From: Mesostigma viride
Taxonomy: Eukaryota; Streptophyta; Mesostigmatophyceae; Mesostigmatales; Mesostigmataceae
Length of the DNA: 25,000 nucleotides
Reading direction: 5' to 3'
NCBI GenBank assembly: GCA_009746045.1
Contig: RPFO01000213.1
Coordinates: 10,046,858-10,071,857 of the forward strand
Shown here: positions 1 to 9,000 of the stretch, one piece after another
Position numbering within the stretch: the first letter of the stretch is position 1
Layout of the letters: the number at the start of each line of letters is the position of its first letter
Program-made: the position numbers and the translations under genes
Notes under the pieces: model-generated
Database searches by the model: none
Told to the model about the DNA's origin: nothing
What the model saw: the letters and a program-made list of their open reading frames with translations, nothing else

Positions 1-297
1 AGCGAGGGAAATGGGCGGGCGAGGAAGCGCAGGCAAAATCGGCCGGCCGAGGGCTTGGGGGTGTGGGGGAATGGGGCAGGACTGGGCGAGAGGGTGGGCA
101 GGGAGTGGCCTTTGCGGCTTTGCCACGGCATTCCTGTCTGAGCCTGTGGCTGTTCATGCGCCGTGGGAGCTGCTGCGTCTGGGAAGGGTGAGAAGAGGGG
201 CGAGCTGCCTGTTTTATGTTATTAGTATTACACAGTGAGTACCGTACGTAGTGAGTTAGAAGGTACTAGCTTATAACTGTGTATGATCTTATTTTTG

Positions 298-401
298 TGT
301 GTACGGCACTGTGCCTGAATTTAGTGTGTATGGCACTGTGCCTGAATTTAGTGCGTATGGCACTGTGCCTGAATTTAGTGCGTATGGCACTGTGCCTGAT
401 A
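298..401. repeat. 27-bp minisatellite, about 3.8 copies
   Basis: Units of 27 bp start at 298, 325, 352 and 379. Each contains GGCACTGTGCCTGAATTTAG, and the only variation is C/T at the sixth to eighth positions and TGTG versus TGCG at the start. The core GGCACTGTGCC is nearly palindromic. The unit is a multiple of three, so it gives a short repetitive + strand reading frame that is unlikely to be a real protein. Confidence 0.9.
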
Positions 402-669
402 CTGTGCTGGCAGTACCGTGCATGATGTCAAGCCTGCTGCCGTGGTCTCATAGGTGTGATCTGAAAGCCCCCGGATGCCCTGCAGGTGGAGGATAGTCTC
501 TGCGCTCACGAAGGGCCGTGTGCCTGATGGGACGTGCCCATGCCCACTCCAGTGGCGAGGATGCATCGGTGGTGTCATGTAGCCTAGATCAGCCATGTGA
601 TGGTATGCATTCGTGAGACATCTCTTGATGCTCGACGGCGCACCTACCCCATGGTGCATGTCCTCAGGT

Positions 670-814
670 TCTATTCATGCCGGCATGTGTGCACGCGCTC
701 TATTCATGCCGGCATGTGTGCACGCGCTCTATTCATGCCGGCATGTGTGCATGCGCTCTATTCATGCCGGCATGTGTGCATGCGCTCTATTCATGCCGGC
801 ATGTGTGCATGCGC
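670..814. repeat. 29-bp minisatellite, 5 copies plus a decayed sixth
   Basis: Five 29-bp units start at 670, 699, 728, 757 and 786. Each contains ATTCATGCCGGCATGTGTGC, with a palindromic CATGCCGGCATG core that could form a hairpin in single strands. The last base triplets vary (CACGCGC versus CATGCGC). A degenerate sixth copy follows from 815. It lies in the same presumed intron as the 27-bp array. Confidence 0.9.
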
Positions 815-1006
815 TCTTTATGCAGGCGTGCGTGCATGGTTACTCTTCCTGCAGACATACATGCACTCTGTGGGACACCGGCGAGCCATTACCATCGATC
901 TTATGATTGTCCATACCCATAGTGCTGATGTTTGCATTCCTGTCACCCGCCTGATCGTGCCACCTTCCATTCTCTGCCACTTTTACTTCCCCTTCCCGTC
1001 CCCCAG

Positions 1007-2748
1007 GTACAGGGCCTCAACATGCCCGGCAATCCGTTGTCCAACCCCCTGTGCTCACCCTGTGCTGCGGCCGGGAGCACCTGCCAGCTGGACGCCCTAG
1101 CCAGGCTCGGCACGAGTGGGAGTGATGCCGCGAGGTCGGGGATGGCCTGGGCGGGAGCCCGAGGATCTGCCATGACTGCAGGGACGGCTCCCATCCAGGG
1201 CATCTGGCAGGGCATGTATATGATCGCCAAGACAGAAGGCATCCGGCAACTGTACCGGGGGCTGACACTTAACTATATGAAGGTGAGCCTTTCGTATAAC
1301 TTAACTATATGAAGGTGAGCCTTTCCTTTATATGAGCCTTCCTGGGGCTGACACTTAACTATATGAAGGTGAGCCTTTCATATAACTTAACTATATGAAG
1401 GTGAGCCTTTCCTTTATATGAGCCTTCATGGGGCTGACACTTAACTATATGAAGGTGAGCCTTTCATATAACTTAACTATATGAAGGTGAGCCTTTCCTT
1501 TATATGAGCCTTCCTGGGGCTGACACTTAACTATATGAAGGTGAGCCTTTCATATAACTTAACTATGTGAAGGTGAGCCTTTCCTTCATATGAGCCTTCA
1601 TTCATGTGAGTGCTTCTGTCCGTCCTGTTCAGTAAACCCCCTGCAACACGAGTTTGTTGTTGTGAGCCCTCCATTCGTTCTAGTCAGCACACCGCCTGCA
1701 GGTAATGAGTATGTGAAGGTGAGTGCTTCTGTCGTCTCCCGGTAGACACTAAACCCTACACCGTAGACCCTCACCCGTCAACCCTAACCCCTAAACTGTT
1801 TTAGGGGGGCGTGAAACAAGAAGTGCTTTTTTGGTCAGAAAGTGGTGGACTTCCCCCCATAGCTCCACTTGATGCAAAAGGGCCTGCAGGCCTTCGATAG
1901 TTGGCCTTGCAACAGAGGCTTGGGACACATTGGCTAAACACCTTATGCTGCACAGCAGGTTTATGTATTGCCATCAAACCACCGGCACAAGCACCTCTTA
2001 TCGTTGTGCACATTGCGATTCGCTAGGGGGGGGCTCCTGAGAAGAGAGCGCTGCGGCAGCGAACGTTGCCTGGTCGTCCTGCCGCCCTGCCGTTGGTGCA
2101 TGCTTGCAGACTGGACTGACCATGCTTGCGTACTGTGCTCACTCCCGTCCTACCACCCACTGGACCAGCGACCCATCATTTGATAATCCCTTCAGATGAG
2201 TATGCCTCGGGCCACAGCGCGCTCCTCCCTTTCAGCCACCTCCCTTCCAGCCCTTGATCGCCTATATTACTGAGACAGCCAGCGCAGCATATTTGTTGAC
2301 AGTGCAGTGCATCCTCCCCGCCCCATGTCCACCCCATGCTACCCTGTCGACAGCGCATACCCCCCCCCAACACGACACGTGGATTGTTGCCTGCTTGCCT
2401 TATTGGCCCTGCGTGGCCAGGCCGTGCCTGGAGTTGGTGCTGTTGACATTTACAATGAAGCCGTGCCCTATGCCCACATTATGCGCTGCCTCCTATGTGT
2501 CTCCTATCTGCCTTGCGTCCTATCTGCCTATGTGTCTCCTATGTGGGTGCTGTGCACGTCTCATACTGATATTATTGCGTGATGCCCACTTGGCTTTGCG
2601 TCTTCCCCTATCTGCCCTAAACCCTATACCCTAAACCCTGCGTGGCCAGGCCGTGCCCGCGGTCGGAGCCGGCTTTGCGGTGTATGACTACGTCAAGGGC
2701 GTGCTGGGCATCGCGGGGCACCGCACGCGCGGCCTGTCCACGGGGTGA
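1007..2748 (+). CDS. Mitochondrial carrier (SLC25) family protein, C-terminal exons (partial)
   Basis: Two exons encode the C-terminal end of a mitochondrial carrier, a membrane transporter that usually acts in the inner mitochondrial membrane. Exon 1007-1282 follows a CCCCCAG acceptor and ends in ATGAAG with a GTGAGC donor. Its end (EGIRQLYRGLTLNYMK) matches the EG-x-x-x-LYRG-x-x-x-NY-x-K block of the third carrier repeat. Exon 2650-2748 follows GTGGCCAG and reads AVPAVGAGFAVYDYVKG before a TGA stop, the sixth-helix and tail pattern of the family. Both junctions are in phase 0, so the joined reading NYMK-AVPAVG is uninterrupted. The first exon also has a Ser/Ala/Gly-rich insertion of roughly 45 residues between VQGLNMPG and the EG block, unusual for carriers. 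The substrate cannot be told, because the substrate-contact helices lie outside the window. A TGTAA at 3136-3140 is a possible green-algal polyadenylation signal. Confidence 0.8.
1258..1602 (+). repeat. 86-bp tandem repeat made of the carrier gene's own exon/intron junction
   Basis: The sequence GGGGCTGACAC recurs at 1258, 1344, 1430 and 1516, giving an 86-bp period with about four copies. Within each period the motif CTATATGAAGGTGAGCC occurs twice, so the last exon bases and the GTGAGC donor are present eight times (one copy has CTATGTG). The first copy is the authentic end of the coding exon. A ninth, decayed copy (TATGTGAAGGTGAGTGC) lies near 1710. Confidence 0.92.
1748..1808. repeat. Degenerate telomere-like tract ending in an inverted junction
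   Basis: This run carries several CCCTAA- or CCCTAC-like heptamers, including CTAAACCCTA and AACCCTAACCCCTAAAC, that resemble the plant/algal telomere repeat CCCTAAA. It is followed directly by GTTTTAGGGGGG, the complementary orientation, so the two meet head to head around 1797. It lies inside the last intron of the carrier gene, so it is interstitial here. Confidence 0.6.
2407..2657 (+). repeat. Direct repeat of the final 3' splice site of the carrier gene
   Basis: A 22-bp block spanning the acceptor, beginning CCCTGCGTGGCCAG and continuing into GCCGTGCC, is present at 2407-2428 and again at 2636-2657. The second copy is the real acceptor and start of the last coding exon. The first is followed by a reading frame starting AVPGVGA, which imitates the true exon (AVPAVGA) and then loses resemblance. 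It looks like a decayed duplicate of the exon start or an alternative acceptor. Confidence 0.75.
2615..2639. repeat. Short telomere-like CCCTAAA tract at the intron 3' end
   Basis: CCCTAAACCCTATACCCTAA and a further CCCT lie immediately before the true acceptor of the last carrier exon. They match the plant-type telomere heptamer with one substitution. Their C/T content may let them serve as the pyrimidine tract of that splice site. Confidence 0.65.
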
Positions 2749-4974
2749 AGGGCACACGTTTTTGCACCGATTTATATCAGCCACCGCTTGCATCACATGG
2801 CATGCGGCATATACACGGCGTGGAGGGCATATGCATGTGTGTGTCCGCGTATGTATATAAAGCAACCGGTCAGCAATGGTTTCCATAAGAACACATACGG
2901 CCTGCCCACTGGGTGAAAGGAACGACAAAAGCTCCGGAGGAGCAAGAAGCTGACCGTCGGTCCTGCGCACCTAAATAATAGCGGCCGTTACGGTGGCAGT
3001 CTGCCACCGTTTGACAGCCACCGTTTCCATATGAGGACCCTTGCGGCTGGTGGACTGTGTGAGTGTGCGTGCGTGTGTGTGCGCCTGTACCCATTCAGGC
3101 TGCCTCTCTGTATACGCATGCAGTGGCCCCGTATGTGTAATGAGACAACCACATTGTGCATGTGTGGCCGTATGCAACTCATACTCTGGTTAGGGCCCTG
3201 CAGAAGTAAGCCATGCGCATGCCCGCCCACCCATCGTGGTGCAGCGCAAGTGGCTGTCGGCCCATTCAGAGCTCATTGAGCTCAATGCACGTGTACACTA
3301 TACGTGCATATTCACACAGCAGTCCCTTACTCCATGGGACACGGTCGCGCCGCTGGCGGTGTAAGGCATCCGGCTTACGAGCACGTGGGCACGATGCAGT
3401 AGAACTGATGGAGCGTGCCGCTGGCACTAAAGCTGGCAGCCGCACCTTCCATGCAACAAGATCTGCCGCCAGCACGCAAGAGTGACGTGCTTCAAACGTG
3501 TCAGCTTGCACCAAACAAACTGACCGTAGATGCGCGAGGAACGCGTGCATTCCCTGGCAACATTTTGCATGATGCGGAGCACTGCTAACGTATTCAAGCA
3601 GCCAGTCCTCTCAGCGGAGAGACGGCGTTATGACACGAGACAAGCTGGAAACAGCCGCAAGCTTACCAAAGCAAACCTGCCCTGGGCACTGTTCAATGCC
3701 AGGGAAGGCGTTTCGGCACAGATTTACAACAACTGCTGATCAATGGGGTTTGATCACCGCCCACCAGGGCACAACCAAGGGCGGCGAGCATCAGTAGATG
3801 ATATGCACCTGCTTTTCCCAGTAAATGATGGTTGAGCTGGAGCTAGAGTGCCAATCAACGGCCGTCTTTAACTTGCTGTTGACCACCCGCGCTTCCACGA
3901 GCTAGACTGGAGAGCAGTGATATCTCCTAGGTCGATCAGACCACCAAAACAGCCAGTACTTCTGAGCTCCCGCATATGGCTCGGCTCAATCGATCAGCCA
4001 AAGTGCTTAGGAAGCTTCAGGCAAATATGCGACTGTAGGTCTACATTATACTAAACAGCTGCTAGCCGGCAATATGGGGAACATTGGCCTTTGCCACGTG
4101 AAGTGTGGACCATTGTGACTATAACAATTTCTCTACGGCCAAATATTTTGGCAGATGTGCATGTGGACTCATGCTATGCTATGGTACATTGAATCAAGGG
4201 CACTGCCATGCAAGCCCAAAAGAAATGTACCTGCATGCTCTGTGGCCCGCTCCCCACGTGTGCAATTATTGGGTTAACGTGTCTGATTGCAATCCCATCG
4301 TGCATGAGTTATGTACAAACAGGAGCTGATCGATCTCTAGCTGGACATGGTATATTGTTTTTTTTCAGTGTAAAATGCATATATGACAGCCAAGTTTAGA
4401 TACCACTACGCAACTGACTTCATGTGATATGGCCGGCCACTTTGTTACCATTATGCTCTTTCGGTTCCTCCGAATATAATTTCATACTACTGTGTAGTAT
4501 GTACTGAACAGTCTTCAGTTTCATTGTGCAGACAATGCCCCCGCCATGTCACCCACGCATTAGTTTTAATTTAATTAACTTGTGCTCCTGTTGGGGAATC
4601 ACGGAGCACCGGAGTGCTTTTAATCCCTGTATGTGCACGACAGGAAGATTAAGGGCAGAGACCCCCTTTCTCCATCATGCCAGCTAGAGGCATGCCACAG
4701 CAGCAATCGGACACGATAGACGATCCGGCAAGGTCTTTGGGTGCAATATAAGACCCGTGTGAGCATATCATAACAAGGAGCGTGGGCAAGTAATCTGATC
4801 ATGGCCAGGACGTAGCATGGCTGTACAAGGGCTTAGCTAAGGCTATGGCTGGTTGTGTACTGTGCGTTAGCGGTGCACGTGCCTAGGTATGGTGGCACGG
4901 CTAGGCAAACATTCTAGGCATGGCTGCCATGGCGGCAGTGACCAATGATTCAAGCTAGGGCTATTCTAGCCCGC
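2749..4974. other. Intergenic stretch with no recognisable gene
   Basis: Short open frames occur on both strands, but none shows a protein family motif, sustained codon bias or convincing splice sites. GT/TG-rich tracts near 2833-2855 and 3056-3083 are simple sequence. The region from about 3750 to 4640 is clearly more AT-rich than the genes around it. The first few hundred bases probably include the 3' UTR of the carrier gene. Confidence 0.5.
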
Positions 4975-5284
4975 TGGGTGCGTCCACATCTTGTGGTTGA
5001 TCATCAGGTCCCCGCCCCTCCAGTACACCTTGGGCTTCTGGGGGTCCTGCTTGTGGGGGAGGGATTCAGGCCACAGGTCGCGTCGCTGAGCACTGCTGCT
5101 GAGCGGGGGTCAGGTCGTCGTCCAGCGTCCAGATGAGGTCGTGCAACCTCTTGCGACGAGAGAGGAACCGCTGCTTGTCCTCAGGGGAGGGGAAGGTGAG
5201 CAGGACTGGTTGGGGAGCCGCCTTGTCCCGTGAGTGGGGAAGGCGGTGGCACCCGCGCAGTTCTACCTCACCTACCAAGCCCAT
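4975..5284 (-). pseudogene. LINE-1-like ORF1 (RNA-binding protein) relic, frameshifted
   Basis: Read on the - strand from 5284, the frame contains CHRLPHS, then PVLLTFPSPEDKQRFL, RRKRLHD and DLTPAQQQ. This is the order seen in the C-terminal RNA-binding part of L1-type ORF1 proteins (HRL, then V-x-F, then R-K-x-L, then DLT or DLS). Near 5085 the reading frame stops, but the next frame continues the family pattern as RRDLWPE followed by KPKVYWRGGDL. The element is therefore broken by a small indel. I see no reverse transcriptase nearby, so this is a fragment. It could instead be a decayed host gene derived from such an element. Confidence 0.5.
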
Positions 5285-5863
5285 TAGTTTTAATCCAGCA
5301 TTAGTGCACCCACAGTTATGCCAGACTCTGTGAGTTTATTAATTAATTAATTAATTATGCCAGACCCTCCGGCCTCGGGAGGAGTTTTGATTGCAGCTGT
5401 ATGTGGCTTGCGGGCATGAGGGAAGGCGGGTGTCTCTGCCCCCTTCCCAGTGTGCAACATACAGCTAGGGATGAACAGCACTTCAACTCTGTAATATTGT
5501 GCTCCACGGCACCGATCCCCAACTGGAGCGCCTGTTTAACTGATGACTCCATTGCCAAGCACCACTAGCTTGAGCGTTGCTCAAGGCGCCTTGACGGGTG
5601 GTCATGTGCAAGTACACATTTGGCATACGCTGCGCTCACTGTTTATACACAAAAAAATTGTATATCAAAGAAATTTGGGCGCAGTGTTCAAAGAGCATGT
5701 CCAGTGATGCAACGTGTCACCCCACGAGGCCATCTGCTCCGCAGCTCCCCGTGCCAGGACCACGTGGATAAAACTCAATCGAGTGGCCATTTTCGCTATG
5801 TCCACCGATGCTCCGTGTTCTCCAACGGGATCGCGCGTAATCAGTCAATAATAAATTAATTGA
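5285..5863. other. Short intergenic stretch and presumed 3' UTR of the GH5-like gene
   Basis: No coding region is recognisable. It contains a TTAA-type microsatellite (5336-5357) flanked by two copies of TTATGCCAGAC, at 5316-5326 and 5355-5365. The part next to 5863 should be the 3' UTR of the large - strand gene, but no clear polyadenylation signal was found. Confidence 0.4.
5336..5357. repeat. TTAA/AATT microsatellite between 11-bp direct repeats
   Basis: About five AATT units form an AT-only tract. The 11-mer TTATGCCAGAC stands at 5316-5326 and at the tract's end (5355-5365), suggesting either replication slippage of a larger unit or the scar of a small insertion. Confidence 0.7.
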
Positions 5864-8800
5864 CTATGTCCACCCCCGGATCCCCGGCATCAGATGAGGG
5901 CTCGAGCCCAGCAAATAATACCGTGCCTGCGACAGCAACGCCATGCCCCCGTCACTGCCATACCCAAACTGGAAATACCGCTTCTCATCCCAGGGGCATG
6001 ACCCTGGCCCATCCAACACTACCTGCTGCGGCCGGCCAGTCTCACCAGCAACCAACAAACTCTGCCCGGTCATCGTATCGGTTGGCCCAGCGACACACTC
6101 CGCGGATGGCCACAAATCCCGGCACCCGTAACGGACGTGGGGGAGGTACCCGTGGCGAAGGGGGTCTGGCCGCCGCAACGGGCCAGCGCTGCACGTTCTG
6201 CCGCCCGCTGTCGGCATGCCGCCGCCCGCTTGCCCGCCAACCCTTGCATCCGAGCCAACAGAATTGGCCACATGTACAACCCGGTCAGAGGCCCCACCCC
6301 CGCCTTGAAGACCAATCCCTTGGCCATTGACCGCAGGGCTGGTTCCAGCGGCAGTAGCGGTGGTGGCAGATGTGCCTATAGAGGCGGTGGTGGCAGTGGC
6401 AGCAGCACGGGCGGTGGAAGAGGCCTTGGCAGCAGCGGCGGCGGTGGCGGCGGCAGCATCCAGCACCGCCCTCGCGTCCCCCCGGTCCTCCCCGTCATCA
6501 TGCTCCACCAGCGACATGACCACCATGCCCGCAAATAGGTGCGTGTTGGCCGCCGACTGCAGCGCGTGCAGCATCACGTACCGCTCGTTGCCGCCCAGGA
6601 CGTCGCAGTAGAGACCCTGCCAGGGGTCGAGCTTGCCGCCGGGCGCGCCGCTGCCCTGTGCCCCGACCCAGCCGGTCGATGGCCCAGTGGCCTTCATGAC
6701 CTGTCCAGCGGGGGAGGCAGTTGTCGAGGATGCATCCGTGGGCGGTGGCATGCGCGTGCGTGCGCCAGCTGAAGGCACGCCTCGCAGGCATCCGGTAGCA
6801 GAGCTGCTTGCAGGTGCCGCCGATGCTGCCTCGTCGCCGCCCACGCCATCTTGACCAATATCACCCCTGCAGTTCTTGGGAACAACATTCATCCCATCAT
6901 CACCATCATCATCTTCATTATCTTCATCCGCATTCCAACCTTCCTTCCCGGCCTCCTCGCCTGCGGGGAACCCCAGCGCGGGCGTGCTGCCGCTTCCACC
7001 AGCCCCTATCGTGCCCCCGTGAGATGCTCCTTCATACATCGCAGCTGCCCCCTGCCCCAGTGTCAGTGCATCAGGCAGCAATGACGAAGGCACAGATGCG
7101 CTGGTTCCACTCTCATCCGCCCGGTCGCTGCTTCCTTCACCCGCAGGCACGCCGCTGACCTGGCCATCTACCGCCCGCGCTCCCCCTGAGGTTACCCCAC
7201 CTCTATCATTGGCCACAACATCATTTCTACTGCCCGCGGACTCTGTGTCCTCGGCTCCCATACTTGTGCCTTTCCCGTCCCCTGCTTTCGCATCATACAC
7301 ATGTCTAGTCAATGGGTACGAGCGCATCGGTATGCCAGCATCTGTTTTCGGCACCAGTGGCCATCCTGGCTCCGGGGGGGGCCAGCGGGCGGCGGCCCCC
7401 ATGCTATCCGCCGCCACCAGCCGCCCGCACACGTCACACAGCGTGCCGACGCGAGCGCCGTAGCGGACCATGACCAGCGGCTTGCCGGCATCCTGCGCCA
7501 CGCCGGCACGACCCGCCATGAAGTCGGCCTCGAACCGCTCAAACGCGCTGGGGGTGGTCGGGACGGGGGGGCCCACGTCGCCAGCACCTGAACTCGAGAA
7601 AAGGTTGTACATGCCTTCTCTTGTGGTGTATCCACCAACCCCAGGAGGAGCCTCACCATCACCATCACCATCACTTCTTATTATCTTATCGTTGTTATCG
7701 TTGTTATCGTTGTTATCGTTGTTATCGTTGTTATCGTTGTTATCGTTGTTATCGTTACGGCTATCCACGGAAGCTCTGCTCCCCCATCGTCCCCCGTGCG
7801 TCCGCCCACCAAACACGACCTGCACGGTCCCAAAGTCCACGTTCTCGTCCGCCAAATTGGCGGCGTAGAGATCCATACTCATGCCTTGAGCCAGCGCTGT
7901 TCCCCCACCATCCGCCATCGTCCTGCCATCATCCGCCACGCTGGCGCATCCCCAAGTTGTCCCTGGCACCGTGGATTGTTCCCTCTGGTCAGGACCCGGT
8001 TTGTCCGTGACGTCCGCAGGTGGCAGGTCACTCCCAATGACGACTCCACCTCGTCCCGCCAATGCGGCGTTCGCAGAGACCCCGCCACCTGCCCCAAGAT
8101 CATCATCAACATGAGGCTTCGCGTGGTTACCGACATCCGCATCGGCCATCCCGCCATCCTCAACCTCCCCCGCCCCCCCGGCCCCCACCCTGCCCGCCAC
8201 CCTGGTTGCCACCCGGTCTCCCCCGTAGCCAGCAGGTGGTTGCCGTCCATGCGCTTGACAAACGCAGCCATCTCGGCCACCCACCCACGCGCTAACACGT
8301 CCAAGCGGGTGACCGCCCCAGGTCTGTCGGTCACTCCTCGGTTGCTACCTCCCACGCCTCCGTCATCATCGCCGCCGTCGTACCCATCATCTTCATGCTG
8401 GTAATACTGGTCCTCCATCTGGGTATGCTGGTAGCTGCCACCAACGCCACTGTTCGCAGCAGGACCAACCCCATCAACCGCCAGTCCCCCCCTCACCTCG
8501 GTCCCTCTGGATGCCCCCCTCTGGTCCCCCACCGCCCCTTGTTCGCCAGCACTGCTGGCAGTCGCCACCGGGAGAATCTCCCCGGAATCGACCGCAACGA
8601 GCACGCACCCTGGCAGGGGCAGCTCGAGCGCGTCCGCGAGCTCCCAGGACGCAATCCCAGGGTCCTCGTTGTAACAGGGCACCGCCGCCGCCGCCGCTGC
8701 CGCCGCCGCAGTACCCGTTGTTGTTGGTAGTGGTGTTGGTACTTTCGGAGCAAACATTGTTGTTGCCGTCGTCATTGTTGTCGTTGTTGTTGTCGCCCCC

Positions 8801-9000
8801 GATGGCGGCTCCGCCAGATGGGGGCAGCGGCGCAGCACCGCCTGCACGTGGCGCTGGTACGCGTCCCTAAGGGGCCCCTGGGACAAAAAGGCGGCGACGG
8901 CGCGGGCGTACGGGGGGGCAACTGCGATCTGGACCGCGCTGGGGTTCGCCTGCGGGCCAGGGGCTGGGACAGTCACTGGCGGGTCAGCTGGCTGCTGCTG
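5864..9000 (-). CDS. Exon 3 block of the GH5-like gene, with an unresolved frame change near 8.2-7.9 kb
   Basis: The block starts after a CTGCAG acceptor. The first reading frame includes FLSQGPLRDAYQRHVQAVLR, YNEDPGIASWELADALELP and HLLATGETGW. The domain then continues in another frame: LADENVDFGTVQVVFGG, FMAGRAGVAQDAGKPLVMV then RYGAR, a C-terminal helix near FAGMVVMSLVEH, and GYGSDGGMALLSQ near the stop at 5864. Between about 8210 and 7885 the frame must shift by an intron or an indel; I found no strong donor/acceptor pair with matching phase. Very long Gly/Ala/Asp/Ser-rich insertions separate the conserved blocks, including an Asn/Asp run at 7691-7757. In place of NEP after WEL the sequence reads DAL, and in place of TEFG it reads VRYG. 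Confidence 0.55.

Larger units (their letters stand above)
1..1006. other. Probable upstream intron of the carrier gene; two minisatellites, no clear exon
   Basis: The stretch ahead of the first recognisable carrier exon has no reading frame that I can assign to a protein. It ends in a pyrimidine-rich tract and CCCCCAG at 1001-1006, a good 3' splice site, so it is probably intron of the carrier gene, whose 5' exons lie to the left. A short open stretch near 100-187, followed by a GTGAGA-like donor, could be an exon, but nothing in it looks like a carrier repeat. Two tandem repeats inside it are listed separately. Confidence 0.4.

Noticed and set aside
597-1100. ORF across the 29-bp minisatellite
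   Set aside because: Its length is due to the repeat, and it overlaps the acceptor and the true carrier frame in another phase.
2833-3083. GT/TG-rich tracts as possible regulatory Z-DNA
   Set aside because: Too short and interrupted for a specific claim.
5860-6538. + strand ORFs opposite the end of the GH5-like gene
   Set aside because: They are antisense shadows of GC-rich low-complexity coding sequence and show no motif.
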